DNA from: Aequorivita aurantiaca
GTDB lineage: Bacteria; Bacteroidota; Bacteroidia; Flavobacteriales; Flavobacteriaceae
Length of the DNA stretch: 64,000 nucleotides
NCBI RefSeq assembly: GCF_030410135.1
Contig: NZ_JAUGQQ010000002.1
Location: forward strand, 248,001-312,000
Direction of reading: 5' to 3'
The translations under genes were made by a program, and so were the position numbers. Below the pieces are notes generated by a model that had not been told where the DNA came from, searched no databases, and saw only the letters and a program-made list of their open reading frames with translations. Position 1 is the stretch's first letter, and each line of letters starts with the position of its first letter. Below are positions 7,760 through 16,826 of the stretch, one piece after another.

Positions 7760-10429
7760 TTAAAACAGAAGCCCCTGCCCACCTTCATCAACCTTGGAAT
7801 CGCCTTCTTCATTTTTATCTTCGGAATTATCAATTCCATCATCAGAATTTTCAACTTCCTCCTTTAAATCCTCTTCATCCACAACATCCATTTCTTCAGG
7901 CTCGATGGGTGTTGGTGGATCATAAAGTAAAGGCTCCATCGTATTTATTTCCAACACCTTTTCCTTGGTAAGTTGATTACCCATTGCGTTTATTCCTTTT
8001 ACAGAAATGAATTCCTCTAAATTCAACTCCATATTTTCCTCACGCTCCTGCCCTCTTTTTTTGGCGAAAACCACTTCGGCCATTGGACGATAATCGGTAA
8101 ATATTTTTTCCAAATACGAATTTGGATGTTCAGTAATAATCGTTTCCTCGCGCTCGGGATGTTCAATTAAAAAGCGCTTCACATAAAAAAGCTCCTTTTC
8201 CCCTTCCCAATAAATGGCGCTCAACGGTTTTTTTGGATCCCATTTTTCCAGAATAATCATATCGTCATCAAAACGAAGTTGGATATCTGGGATTACAGTT
8301 TTTACAACACCGCTCTGTTTTACAATAAGCAATCTATCCTCTTTTCTGAACTCTCCCAAAAGCTCGCCGCGCTCATCAACATTCAATCGTTGCACGGAAT
8401 CGTCAAACCATATTTTACGAGGCTTCAATGTTGACAGACCTTTCTCTTTTAATTCAATCTTCTTGATAGGATATTTTGAAACAATATTTCCTTTTGAATT
8501 TCTTCCCTTCACCATTTGATCGGCGAAATCCAAATCGAATTTCAACTTTTTGATGCTTCCCGTTTGCCGTAAAAAAATAGTTACAACTTCAGCCTCGCCA
8601 TTCGGATTGGCAGTAAAATATAGCACCTTGGAACCTTTTGTTCCATTGGTCATATCGTATTCCTTATCGCGCGTGGTGCCCGTAACGGCAAAGCGTTTCA
8701 CATAATTTGCGCCGCGCGCACCATCTTTATATATCATATTATAAATGGTGCGTTTATCCTTCTTTTTGAAGACGGCAACGTGGATGATTCCTTTTCCCAC
8801 AAAAGTCTTTTGGTCCACTTTTGTTACCATCATTGTTCCATCTTCCGTGAAAACAATAATGTCGTCAATATCGCTGCAGTCGGTAACGTATTCGTCGCGT
8901 TTCAGGCTTGTTCCCACAAAACCTTCTTCACGGTTTACATACAGTTTTGTGTTTCTGATTACAACCTTCGTCGCTTCAATATCATCAAAGGTTCTGATTT
9001 CGGTTTTACGTTCCTTTCCTGCGCCGTAATCTTTCTTTAATCTTTTGAAATGATCTATCGCATATTCAATTAAATTTGCCAAGTGATGCTTCACTTGGGC
9101 AATACTATCTTCCAGTGCCTCAATTTTTTGCTGGGCTTTATCAATATCGAATTTTGAAATTCTTTTGATTCGAATTTCTGTCAAACGTTCAATATCTTCT
9201 ATCGTTATAGCACGTTTCAAATGCTGGATATGCGGCTGCAAACCTTTATCGATGGCGGTAATTACACCTTCCCAGGTTTCCTCCTCCTCTATATCGCGAT
9301 AAATTCTATTTTCAATGAAAATGCGCTCCAACGAAGCAAAATGCCACTGCTCTTCCAGTTCATCCAATTGGATCTCAAGTTCACTTTTCAGCAATTGAAC
9401 TGTGCGGTCGGTACTTACGCGAAGCATTTCAGAAACACCAACAAACAAAGGTCTGTTATCCTCAATCACACAACCCAAAGGCGAAATTGAAGTCTCGCAA
9501 GCGGTAAATGCATACAGCGCATCAATGGTTTTATCGGGGGAAATTCCGCTTGGCAAATGGATTTGTATTTCCACTTCAGCCGCGGTATTGTCCTCTATTT
9601 TTTTAATCTTGATTTTCCCTTTATCGTTCGCTTTCAGAATAGTATCAATGAGCGAGGAAGTATTGGTCCCAAAGGGAATTTCGGTAATTACAAGCGTGTT
9701 TTTATCGAGTTGGTTGATGCGCGCCCGACTGCGTATTTTCCCACCCCGCAAACCGTCGTTATAATTTGCAACATCCATTATTCCACCTGTTGGGAAATCG
9801 GGATAAATTTGAAACTTTTTGCCCTGCAAATGCTTGATGGAAGCATCTATCAATTCAATAAAATTATGCGGAAGAATTTTGGTGGAAAGCCCAACCGCAA
9901 TACCTTCCCCACCTTGATTTAAAAGCAACGGAAATTTTACCGGAAGATTGATTGGCTCCTTTCTACGTCCGTCATACGAAGCTTGCCACGTGGTAATTTT
10001 CGGATTATAAACCACATCCAAAGCAAATTTTGAAAGCCGCGCCTCAATATATCGCGAAGCTGCGGCGCCGTCGCCGGTCAAAATATTTCCCCAGTTTCCT
10101 TGGGTGTCAATCAATAAATCCTTTTGACCAATCTGCACCATTGCATCGCCAATACTGGCGTCGCCGTGTGGATGGTATTGCATTGTATGGCCGACAATAT
10201 TCGCAACTTTATTGTAACGCCCATCATCCAAATCTTTCATAGACTGCATAATGCGGCGCTGCACAGGCTTAAAACCGTCCTCAATTGCGGGCACGGCGCG
10301 TTCCAGGATTACGTAGCTGGCATAATCCAAAAACCAGTCGCGGTACATTCCGGTGACTTTGGTAATGGTTTCACCAGGGTCTGTGTGGTTTTCAAAAGGT
10401 TCCTCGTTATGTTCTTTTTCTTCGCTCAT
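7760..10429 (-). CDS. parC: DNA topoisomerase IV subunit A
   Basis: Type IIA topoisomerase A subunit (889 residues) that cleaves and rejoins DNA to decatenate daughter chromosomes. QRRIM is at residues 57-61. The catalytic tyrosine is Tyr127 in AASRYIEARLS. GNWGNILTGDGAAASRY is a typical core segment. The C-terminal part has beta-pinwheel-like repeats and ends in an acidic tail of Glu/Asp clusters. The assignment to parC rather than gyrA rests on the partner parE lying upstream on the same strand, and I did not see a canonical GyrA box. In related genomes parE and parC usually adjoin directly; here a four-helix-bundle gene lies between them. Confidence 0.92.
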   Translation of the reverse strand: MSEEKEHNEEPFENHTDPGETITKVTGMYRDWFLDYASYVILERAVPAIEDGFKPVQRRIMQSMKDLDDGRYNKVANIVGHTMQYHPHGDASIGDAMVQIGQKDLLIDTQGNWGNILTGDGAAASRYIEARLSKFALDVVYNPKITTWQASYDGRRKEPINLPVKFPLLLNQGGEGIAVGLSTKILPHNFIELIDASIKHLQGKKFQIYPDFPTGGIMDVANYNDGLRGGKIRSRARINQLDKNTLVITEIPFGTNTSSLIDTILKANDKGKIKIKKIEDNTAAEVEIQIHLPSGISPDKTIDALYAFTACETSISPLGCVIEDNRPLFVGVSEMLRVSTDRTVQLLKSELEIQLDELEEQWHFASLERIFIENRIYRDIEEEETWEGVITAIDKGLQPHIQHLKRAITIEDIERLTEIRIKRISKFDIDKAQQKIEALEDSIAQVKHHLANLIEYAIDHFKRLKKDYGAGKERKTEIRTFDDIEATKVVIRNTKLYVNREEGFVGTSLKRDEYVTDCSDIDDIIVFTEDGTMMVTKVDQKTFVGKGIIHVAVFKKKDKRTIYNMIYKDGARGANYVKRFAVTGTTRDKEYDMTNGTKGSKVLYFTANPNGEAEVVTIFLRQTGSIKKLKFDLDFADQMVKGRNSKGNIVSKYPIKKIELKEKGLSTLKPRKIWFDDSVQRLNVDERGELLGEFRKEDRLLIVKQSGVVKTVIPDIQLRFDDDMIILEKWDPKKPLSAIYWEGEKELFYVKRFLIEHPEREETIITEHPNSYLEKIFTDYRPMAEVVFAKKRGQEREENMELNLEEFISVKGINAMGNQLTKEKVLEINTMEPLLYDPPTPIEPEEMDVVDEEDLKEEVENSDDGIDNSEDKNEEGDSKVDEGGQGLLF

Positions 10430-10451
10430 TTTAAAATTTCAAGTATAGAAT

Positions 10452-10482
10452 ATGGAATATGGATAGAATGGAATATGGACTA
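10452..10482 (+). repeat. Left arm of inverted repeat around the S23-type gene
   Basis: Begins ATGGAATATGGAT and ends ATGGACTA. The right arm in reverse complement begins and ends with the same two blocks (13 and 8 nt identical), with a few mismatches and a 2-nt length difference between. The arm also holds an internal direct repeat of TGGAATATGGA. The stop codon of the enclosed gene (TAG) is the last triplet of this arm. Confidence 0.7.
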
Positions 10483-10836
10483 ACTTAGTTTATCTATAAA
10501 ACTTCCTATTCTTTTTTGAAGCGATTGTATTTTATTTAATAACTGCTCATAGTCCTCATTAGACAAATATGCAATCCTTTTTGCAATTTCAATTTGTGTT
10601 TCGCACTCGTAAGCAGAACCTAAGCTATTTTCCAAAAAAATCTTAAAGTGTTTATCCGATGATTTTGCAGATCCTTCAGCAATATTTGAAGGAATAGAAA
10701 CTGCGGCTCTATTTAATTGACTTATTAAATTAAATCTTTCTTCGGTCGGAAACTTTTTAGTTAGATTATAAACATCTGTTGAAAACGCCACCCCATCAGT
10801 CCAGATAGAAAGTTTTCTAAAATTATGCCGTGCCAT
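10480..10836 (-). CDS. Four helix bundle protein (23S rRNA intervening-sequence protein / S23 family)
   Basis: A small helical protein of 118 residues. FPTEERFNLISQLNRAAVSI (about 50-69), then PSNIAEGSAK and FLENSLGSAYECETQIEIA, match the S23/IVP signature (FP..E.....Q..RAA.SIP.NIAEG......FL....GS..E..T). Members are encoded in 23S rRNA intervening sequences or stand alone, and are structurally related to the Avd protein of diversity-generating retroelements. No retroelement or template repeat is seen here. Members form pentameric helical bundles and bind nucleic acid in the studied cases. It lies 68 nt after parE and 50 nt before parC on the same strand, so it is probably co-transcribed. The flanking inverted repeats suggest it arrived as a unit. 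Confidence 0.88.
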   Translation of the reverse strand: MARHNFRKLSIWTDGVAFSTDVYNLTKKFPTEERFNLISQLNRAAVSIPSNIAEGSAKSSDKHFKIFLENSLGSAYECETQIEIAKRIAYLSNEDYEQLLNKIQSLQKRIGSFIDKLS

Positions 10837-10864
10837 AAATTTTTTTATTTATCACATTTTCAAA

Positions 10865-10893
10865 TAGTCCATTCTCCATCATCCATATTCCAT
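10865..10893 (-). repeat. Right arm of inverted repeat around the S23-type gene
   Basis: On the minus strand it begins ATGGAATATGGAT and ends ATGGACTA, mirroring the left arm. It ends 28 nt upstream of the start codon of the enclosed gene, so any promoter inside the unit would have to be very compact. Confidence 0.7.
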
Positions 10894-10904
10894 TTATCAC
10901 CAAT

Positions 10905-12755
10905 TTACTCTTCAACCCTATCCAATTCCACCTTCAAATTATCAATAATAAACTCCTGCCTATCCGGCGTGTTTTTCCCCATATAAAACGAAAGCAATTC
11001 CTCAATACTCATAGATTTATCAAGCATCACGGGATCCAAACGAATGTCGTTCCCAATAAAATGCACAAACTCATCCGGCGAAATTTCACCCAAACCTTTA
11101 AAGCGGGTGATTTCCGGTTTTGGTTTTAGTTTTTCTATGGCGTCAATACGCTCCTGTTCGGAATAGCAATAAATGGTTTCCTTTTTATTTCGAACGCGGA
11201 ACAGTGGTGTTTGCAAAATATACAAATGCCCTTCCTTTATCAATTCAGGAAAAAACTGAAGGAAAAAAGTGATGAGCAATAACCGAATGTGCATTCCGTC
11301 AACATCGGCATCCGTGGCAATTACAATATTGTTGTATCGCAAATCTTCCATCGAATCCTCAATATTCAACGCAGCTTGCAGCAGATTGAATTCCTCGTTT
11401 TCGTAAACTATTTTTTTGGTCATTCCGTAGGTATTCAACGGCTTTCCACGGAGTGAAAAAACGGCTTGCGTATTTACATCGCGACTTTTGGTAATACTTC
11501 CGCTCGCGGAATCTCCCTCGGTAATAAACAAAGTAGATTCTAGGTTTCGTTCGTTTTTAATATCCTGCAAATGCACACGGCAATCGCGCAATTTTTTATT
11601 GTGAAGATTTGCCTTTTTTGCTCGGTCCTTTGCGAGTTTTCGAATTCCGCTGAGTTCTTTTCGTTCGCGCTCGGCTTGAACGATTTTACGCTGAATTCCG
11701 TCAGCCGCTTCGGGGTTTTTATGAAGATAATTATCGAGTTGTGTTTTTACGAAATCATTTATAAACGTTCGCACCGTCGGCAAATTGCCACCCATATCGG
11801 TTGAACCGAGTTTGGTTTTTGTCTGGCTTTCAAAAACCGGTTCCATCACTTTTATGCTGATCGCCGAAACAATGGACTTCCGCACATCGCTGGCTTCGTA
11901 ATTTTTATTGTAGAATTCACGAATAGTTTTCACCAAAGCTTCCCGAAAAGCCGCCAAATGCGTTCCACCCTGCGTGGTGTTTTGCCCATTTACAAAACTG
12001 TGATATTCCTCGCTGTACTGCGTTTTGCTATGCGTCATTGCCACCTCAATATCATCGCCTTTTAGGTGAATTATCGGGTACGCGCTGTCTTCTTCGGAAA
12101 TTGTTTCCATCAAAAGATCTTTCAATCCGTTTTCAGAATAGAATTTTTCGCCGTTGAAATCTATCGTCAGTCCCGGATTGAGATAGACGTAGTTTTTCAG
12201 CATTTTCTCTACATATTCATTTCTGAATTTGAAATTCTTGAAAATAACTTCGTCCGGAATGAAAATTACTTTGGTTCCCTTTCGTTTTGTGGTCTCTTCA
12301 ATTGCAACATCATTCGTAAGTTCGCCTTGCGAAAATTCCGCAGCTTTTAATTGGTTATCGCGAACCGATTCCACTTTAAAAAATGACGAAAGTGCATTCA
12401 CAGCTTTCGTTCCCACGCCATTCAAACCAACCGATTTCTTGAAGGCGCGGCTGTCATACTTTCCGCCGGTATTCATTTTGGAAACCACATCAATAACTTT
12501 TCCCAACGGAATTCCGCGGCCGTAATCGCGCACTTTCACTTCTTTGTCTTTTATGCGAACCTCAATAGTTTTGCCGGTTCCCATAACAAATTCATCAATA
12601 CAGTTGTCGATTACTTCCTTCAAAAGAATGTAAATACCATCATCGGGCGAAGATCCGTCGCCAAGTTTCCCAATGTACATTCCCGGACGCATACGGATAT
12701 GCTCCTTCCAATCGAGGGAGCGAATGTTATCTTCGGTATATTGGGTTTCGGACAT
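10905..12755 (-). CDS. parE: DNA topoisomerase IV subunit B
   Basis: ATPase subunit of topoisomerase IV (616 residues from the chosen ATG). [12 protein letters not shown] follows the start. The GHKL N-box [10 protein letters not shown] is at about 47-56. The Toprim motifs are EGDSASGS (about 412-419) and [10 protein letters not shown] (about 480). The reading frame stays open 54 nt further upstream, but [20 protein letters not shown] is the family start, so the ATG at 12755 is preferred. The gene reads towards parC and is divergent from the tandem repeat array and cbpA. Confidence 0.94.
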   Translation of the reverse strand: MSETQYTEDNIRSLDWKEHIRMRPGMYIGKLGDGSSPDDGIYILLKEVIDNCIDEFVMGTGKTIEVRIKDKEVKVRDYGRGIPLGKVIDVVSKMNTGGKYDSRAFKKSVGLNGVGTKAVNALSSFFKVESVRDNQLKAAEFSQGELTNDVAIEETTKRKGTKVIFIPDEVIFKNFKFRNEYVEKMLKNYVYLNPGLTIDFNGEKFYSENGLKDLLMETISEEDSAYPIIHLKGDDIEVAMTHSKTQYSEEYHSFVNGQNTTQGGTHLAAFREALVKTIREFYNKNYEASDVRKSIVSAISIKVMEPVFESQTKTKLGSTDMGGNLPTVRTFINDFVKTQLDNYLHKNPEAADGIQRKIVQAERERKELSGIRKLAKDRAKKANLHNKKLRDCRVHLQDIKNERNLESTLFITEGDSASGSITKSRDVNTQAVFSLRGKPLNTYGMTKKIVYENEEFNLLQAALNIEDSMEDLRYNNIVIATDADVDGMHIRLLLITFFLQFFPELIKEGHLYILQTPLFRVRNKKETIYCYSEQERIDAIEKLKPKPEITRFKGLGEISPDEFVHFIGNDIRLDPVMLDKSMSIEELLSFYMGKNTPDRQEFIIDNLKVELDRVEE

Positions 12756-12944
12756 AAGATTTGGTGTAGGGTTGCTAATATAAAAATACGCGAGCACTTG
12801 TGAAACCAATGCCTCGGAAAGTAATTAACAATAAAATGATGGGGATTGTTAGTAATTATTCAATTGATGAATTGCAAAGGACATTTAGCAAGCTTTTTAC
12901 GAAAAATCATCTGTATCAGTCAAAATTTATATTTCATCATTACC

Positions 12945-13217
12945 CATTGCAACTTCCGCACGAAGCATTTCACTTCCCGCACAAAGCATTTCATTTCCCG
13001 CACGAAGCATTTCACTTCCCGCACGAAACATTTCACTTCCCGCACGAAGCATTTCACTTCCCGTACGAAGCATTTCACTTCCCGCACGAAGCATTTCACT
13101 TCGCGAACGAAGCATTTCATTTCCAGCACGAAGCATTTCACTTCCCGCACGGGGCATTGCAACTCCCGCACGAGGCATTTCATCTCCCGCACGAGGCATT
13201 TCACCTCTCGAGTAAAC
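12945..13217. repeat. Tandem array of a 21-bp unit, 12 full copies plus a decayed copy
   Basis: Twelve contiguous 21-bp units from 12945 to 13196, each starting CATT and mostly CATTTCACTTCCCGC, followed by a partial copy to about 13210. Units differ at one to four positions; units 1 and 11 share a CATTGCAACT variant. Because 21 is a multiple of three and the unit lacks stops, several frames on both strands are open across it and give artificial heptad repeats such as HFPHEAF (plus) or EMLRAGS and EVKCFVR (minus). Differences between units are mostly non-synonymous in these frames, so no frame shows clear coding constraint. The intergenic stretch 12756-13353 holds nothing else that I recognise as a gene. 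Confidence 0.9.
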
Positions 13218-13353
13218 TCCTAACTATGATGCACTGGCAAAAGAAATCTTTACTCCCTAATTTATAAGGCTGCTAAAGTTTTGTGAAGAATTATTAATAT
13301 GAAAAAAGGTTTAAAATACTTTTTATAATTTCATAGCAGGAATAGATCGACTC

Positions 13354-14274
13354 ATGGATTTTATAGATTACTACAAAGTATTAGGTTTGGAAAAAAGTGC
13401 CACCGCGGCCGATATTAAAAAGGCATATCGCAAACTTGCACGAAAACTTCACCCCGATTTAAATCCGAATGACAAGGAAGCGCAAAAGAAATTTCAGCAA
13501 CTCAATGAAGCGAATGAAGTTTTAAGCGACCCAGAAAAGCGCAAAAAATACGACCAATACGGAAAGGATTGGCAACACGCAGATGCCTTTGAAGAAGCAA
13601 AACGAAACCAAGGCTCGCAAGGTTTTAATAGTGGTTTTGGGGGGCAGCGCACTTATTCCGGCGGCGGACAGGGTTTTGATGACAGCCAGTTTTCAGATTT
13701 TTTTGAAAGTATGTTCGGCGGTGGCGGTTTCAGTCGCGGTGGTGGTGGACGACAAACATCGCAGTTTAAAGGGCAAGATTTAAATGCCACCCTTCGGTTG
13801 AATTTGACTGATGTGTTGGAGAGTCAAAAACAAACAATTAGCCTTGGCGAAAAGAAAATTAGGCTAACAATACCTGCGGGAGTTGAGGATGGCCAAACAA
13901 TAAAAATAAAAGGTTACGGCGCGGATGGGATGAATGGTGGGCCAAAGGGAGATTTACTAATTACGTTTGAAATTTTCAATAATACACGTTTTAAGAGACT
14001 GGAAAGCGATCTTTATTCCACCGAGGAAATTTCACTTTATACAGCACTTTTGGGTGGTGAATTAACCGTTGAAACCTTAACGGGAAAAGTAAAACTGAAC
14101 GTAAAAGCTGAAACCCAAAATGACACCAAAGTAAAATTGAAAGGAAAAGGACTTCCGAAGTATAAAAAGGATGGGCAGTACGGCGATTTGTATATTACCT
14201 ATAAAATTAGTTTACCCACAAACCTTTCGGAAAAGGAGAAACAACTATTTAATGAACTCTCAAAACTTCAATGA
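13354..14274 (+). CDS. cbpA: CbpA-type J-domain co-chaperone
   Basis: DnaJ-family co-chaperone (306 residues) that stimulates DnaK ATPase. The J-domain covers about residues 1-70 with HPD at 33-35 and ends in [12 protein letters not shown] Gly/Phe/Ser-rich linker covers about 85-145. Two C-terminal substrate-binding domains follow without the CxxCxGxG zinc repeats of true DnaJ, which places it in the CbpA class. Its stop overlaps the next ATG by 4 nt, and that gene is the CbpM-type modulator, which supports the CbpA reading. Confidence 0.92.
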   Translation: MDFIDYYKVLGLEKSATAADIKKAYRKLARKLHPDLNPNDKEAQKKFQQLNEANEVLSDPEKRKKYDQYGKDWQHADAFEEAKRNQGSQGFNSGFGGQRTYSGGGQGFDDSQFSDFFESMFGGGGFSRGGGGRQTSQFKGQDLNATLRLNLTDVLESQKQTISLGEKKIRLTIPAGVEDGQTIKIKGYGADGMNGGPKGDLLITFEIFNNTRFKRLESDLYSTEEISLYTALLGGELTVETLTGKVKLNVKAETQNDTKVKLKGKGLPKYKKDGQYGDLYITYKISLPTNLSEKEKQLFNELSKLQ

Positions 14275-14564
14275 TGGCACGAGAAAAATATATATTGGTT
14301 AATCACTATTGCCAAAATTCGCATATTGAAGATACTTTTATTATGCAACTTCAGGAATATGGACTAATTAGTTTTGAAGAAAAGCAAAATAATATTTTTA
14401 TTGACGAGAAAGATATTTCGGAAATTGAAAGATTGTTTCGGCTTCACCATGATTTGGGAATTAATTTTGAAGGGCTTGATGCCATAAAACAAATGTTGAA
14501 GCGCATGCAGAAACTAGAAAACGAACTGACTCTCCTTCAGAAGAAATTGCGTTTATACGAATAA
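14271..14564 (+). CDS. cbpM: Chaperone modulator CbpM-like protein
   Basis: A 97-residue protein with a CbpM/MerR-like helix layout: [20 protein letters not shown], then an [18 protein letters not shown] segment and a C-terminal coiled coil (about 75-97). CbpM binds the J-domain of CbpA and inhibits it. The ATGA overlap with cbpA indicates translational coupling. A second ATG lies one codon in (14274), and either could be used. A terminator follows. Confidence 0.8.
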   Translation: MMAREKYILVNHYCQNSHIEDTFIMQLQEYGLISFEEKQNNIFIDEKDISEIERLFRLHHDLGINFEGLDAIKQMLKRMQKLENELTLLQKKLRLYE

Positions 14565-14597
14565 GCCCCAAACATCATTAAGGCAGAATCTTAATTA

Positions 14598-14625
14598 AAA
14601 AAACTCCGAAAGGAGCTTTTTTTAT
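14598..14625 (+). terminator. Intrinsic terminator of cbpA-cbpM
   Basis: Short GC stem CTCC/GGAG with a GAAA loop, flanked by A-run and T-run (AAAAAAACTCC ... GGAGCTTTTTTT), about 35 nt past the cbpM stop. Confidence 0.75.
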
Positions 14626-14663
14626 TTAAGTGAAAATCCCATTCGGGTTGTATGAAGTAGTGT

Positions 14664-15758
14664 TTAAACATTAAAACGGAAGTGCATCACATCGCCATCC
14701 TTTACAATATATTCCTTTCCCTCCACGCCCATTTTACCAGCTTCCTTTACTTTCGCTTCACTGCCGTACGTAACATAATCTTCATATTTTATTACCTCCG
14801 CACGTATAAAGCCTTTTTCAAAATCTGTATGGATTACCCCTGCAGCTTGTGGTGCAGTGGCGCCAACGGGAATTGTCCAAGCACGAACTTCCTTTACCCC
14901 TGCCGTAAAATAGGTTTGAAGATTCAATAATTTATAAGCACTACGGATCAATTTTGCCGACCCCGCCTCATCTAGCCCTAAATCCTCCAAAAACATTTGG
15001 CGCTCTTCATAGGTTTCAAGTTCGGTTATATCAGCTTCTGTACCCACTGCTAGTACCAATACCTCCGCGTTTTCATTTGCTACCGCTGCCTTTACTTTTT
15101 CAACATACTCGTTGCCGGTTGCTGCAGATTCCTCATCGACATTGCAGATGTACATTACAGGCTTATCGGTTATGAATTGGGCGTTTACTATAAAATCTTC
15201 ACGCTCACTATCGGTTAAATCAATGGCACGAACAGAAATTCCTGCCTCAAGACCAGATTTCACTTTTAATAATGCAGCTTCTTCCTTTTGAGCATCTTTA
15301 TTTCCGGTTCTTGCAGCGCGCTTCACCTTTTCAAGCTTTTTATCCACCGTTTCCAAATCCTTCAATTGAAGCTCAATATCTATAGTTTCCTTATCCCGAA
15401 TTGGATTTACGCTTCCATCCACATGAACAATATTATCATTATCAAAACATCGAAGAACGTGGAGTATGGCGTCGGTTTCACGGATGTTGCTCAAAAACTG
15501 ATTGCCTAATCCTTCGCCTTTGCTGGCACCTTTCACTAAACCTGCGATATCAACAATTTCAACAGTTGCGGGAAGCACTCTTTCCGGATTTACCAATTCT
15601 TCCAGTTTCAACAAGCGTTTGTCGGGAACATTCACAACCCCCACATTGGGTTCGATGGTACAAAATGGAAAATTGGCGCTTTGGGCCTTGGCGTTCGACA
15701 AACAATTAAAAAGAGTGGATTTTCCCACGTTTGGTAATCCTACGATTCCTGCTTTCAT
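14664..15758 (-). CDS. ychF: Redox-regulated ATPase YchF (Obg-family)
   Basis: P-loop NTPase of 364 residues, matching the YchF/OLA1 length. The P-loop GLPNVGKST is at residues 7-15. [24 protein letters not shown] is the G3/switch region. The specificity loop reads CNVDE in place of NKxD, which is why this family prefers ATP. The C-terminus has the TGS-like domain ending in [13 protein letters not shown]. It binds ribosomes and affects stress responses in other bacteria. It converges with cbpM. Confidence 0.95.
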   Translation of the reverse strand: MKAGIVGLPNVGKSTLFNCLSNAKAQSANFPFCTIEPNVGVVNVPDKRLLKLEELVNPERVLPATVEIVDIAGLVKGASKGEGLGNQFLSNIRETDAILHVLRCFDNDNIVHVDGSVNPIRDKETIDIELQLKDLETVDKKLEKVKRAARTGNKDAQKEEAALLKVKSGLEAGISVRAIDLTDSEREDFIVNAQFITDKPVMYICNVDEESAATGNEYVEKVKAAVANENAEVLVLAVGTEADITELETYEERQMFLEDLGLDEAGSAKLIRSAYKLLNLQTYFTAGVKEVRAWTIPVGATAPQAAGVIHTDFEKGFIRAEVIKYEDYVTYGSEAKVKEAGKMGVEGKEYIVKDGDVMHFRFNV

Positions 15759-15816
15759 TTAATTACATTTTTTAAGAGCAACCATTCGCCTGTGTAGGCT
15801 TCGGTTTAAGAAGGTG

Positions 15817-15824
15817 CAAATATA
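15817..15824 (-). promoter_or_regulatory. Candidate -7 box for ychF
   Basis: Reads TATATTTG on the minus strand, matching TAnnTTTG, about 58 nt before the ychF ATG. No clear -33 element. Confidence 0.35.
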
Positions 15825-15959
15825 CATCTTCGAAGTAGAATTTTCATATATCCTTTCAAATTGCTTTTGGGAAAAAGATTGGGTTACATTTTGGAATGAA
15901 TTCACAAGAGTTTAACGATAATAGCCTTAAGTTTACCCATAATACTAAATATACAACTT

Positions 15960-16433
15960 ATGAGAAAGTTATTGATGAGCCTCGTATTAATAGGCTTTAG
16001 TTATTTTACCATGGAAGCCCAGGTAAACAAATCAGTGAAGGAAGAATCCACAACCCAACGCGTGGTAATTAAGGAAGGCAGTGATATCAAAATTACCGAA
16101 ACAAAGAAAACGGAAACAGAATCCGGAGGGCTTATCATAGAAAACAATAATAAAATTGATAGGAATTTTAGTGAAGTAACCCGGCAGGATACTGATCAAA
16201 AAATTATTGTCAATGATGAATTTAAGGATGCAGAAAATGAGACATTGATTGAAAAAAGAAGATTGGCTCAGCAAGCGGAACTTGATGCCTCAAAGAAGAA
16301 ACAAGCCGAATTGGCCGCACAGAAAAAAATGGAATATGAAGCAAAACAAGCGCAGATGCAGAAAGAGTTAGAAGAAAGAAAGGCTGCTTTGGAAAAAAGA
16401 CCAAAGGGAATGGCGAAATTAAAAACGGAATAG
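15960..16433 (+). CDS. Secreted coiled-coil protein of unknown function
   Basis: 157 residues. The N-terminus MRKLLMSLVLIGFSYFTMEAQ is a signal peptide with cleavage after MEA, so the mature protein is periplasmic or secreted. The first half is Thr/Glu/Lys rich (VVIKEGSDIKITETKKTETE). Residues about 90-150 form a charged helix of Glu, Lys, Gln and Ala that should be a coiled coil. I do not recognise a family. Its Thr/Lys/Val-rich segment is similar in composition to the 41-residue secreted peptide 230 nt downstream. It has its own terminator. Confidence 0.7.
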   Translation: MRKLLMSLVLIGFSYFTMEAQVNKSVKEESTTQRVVIKEGSDIKITETKKTETESGGLIIENNNKIDRNFSEVTRQDTDQKIIVNDEFKDAENETLIEKRRLAQQAELDASKKKQAELAAQKKMEYEAKQAQMQKELEERKAALEKRPKGMAKLKTE

Positions 16434-16450
16434 TCGGTTTTATTATGTAT

Positions 16451-16493
16451 AAAAAAATATCCGTCGGAAATAACTTCGATGGATATTTTTTTT
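16451..16493 (+). terminator. Intrinsic terminator after the coiled-coil protein gene
   Basis: ATATCCGTCG pairs with CGATGGATAT (one G-T pair) around a 10-nt loop, preceded by A7 and followed by T8. It starts 18 nt after the stop at 16433. Confidence 0.85.
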
Positions 16494-16662
16494 GAGAATA
16501 AATGAACTTCATATTAAAGACAAAGAGAATCTGGTAAAATTCGATTTAACAAAAGAAGTTGAAAACATATAAAGTTTAGGAAATGATTATCAGCACTTTG
16601 GATTTTTTTAACACAGTCATTCATTAGTTTTGGAATTGAACAAATAATTAAAAACAACCATT

Positions 16663-16788
16663 ATGAAAAAAGTATTGATGATTTTTGCATTAGCAGCTTT
16701 TACAACTTCTTTTGCACAAGATAATAAAAGCGAAAAAACGGAAACCGTAACAACCAAGGTGAAAGTAAAGGATAAGATAACGAAGTAA
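16663..16788 (+). CDS. Small secreted peptide, 41 residues
   Basis: Short gene starting with ATG at 16663. MKKVLMIFALAAFTTSFAQ is a textbook flavobacterial signal peptide ending at the A-Q cleavage site, leaving a mature peptide of about 22 residues rich in Lys, Thr and Val (for example TTKVKVKDKITK). It is too short for family assignment. The signal peptide, together with similarity of style to the 157-residue neighbour, argues it is or was a real gene; it could also be the 5' remnant of a longer gene broken before the downstream truncated gene. Confidence 0.5.
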   Translation: MKKVLMIFALAAFTTSFAQDNKSEKTETVTTKVKVKDKITK

Positions 16789-16826
16789 ATTTAAATTCCA
16801 ATACAACTTTAGCCCGGAGTTCGTTC

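Larger units (their letters stand above)
10452..10893 (-). mobile_element. Candidate mini-element: S23-type gene bounded by inverted repeats
   Basis: A 442-bp unit made of a left arm (10452-10482), a four-helix-bundle gene and a right arm (10865-10893). It interrupts the parE-parC intergenic space. There is no transposase gene and no clear target-site duplication in the flanks. The unit is seen in the sequence; mobility is inference. Confidence 0.4.

Noticed and set aside
10480-10836. Avd-type accessory gene of a diversity-generating retroelement
   Set aside because: No reverse transcriptase, template repeat or variable target gene lies nearby; the S23 reading is sufficient.
12945-13217. CRISPR array
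   Set aside because: The units are directly adjacent with no spacers, and there are no cas genes nearby.
12800-13267. Long open frames on both strands across the 21-bp array, as possible repeat proteins
   Set aside because: They are a by-product of a stop-free unit whose length is a multiple of three; unit differences are mostly non-synonymous and the frames overlap the parE start.
14348-14366. A 14-nt match (GGAATATGGACTAA) between cbpM and the left arm of the S23 inverted repeat
   Set aside because: It is in a conserved coding stretch of cbpM (QEYGLI) with no second arm, so it is probably chance.
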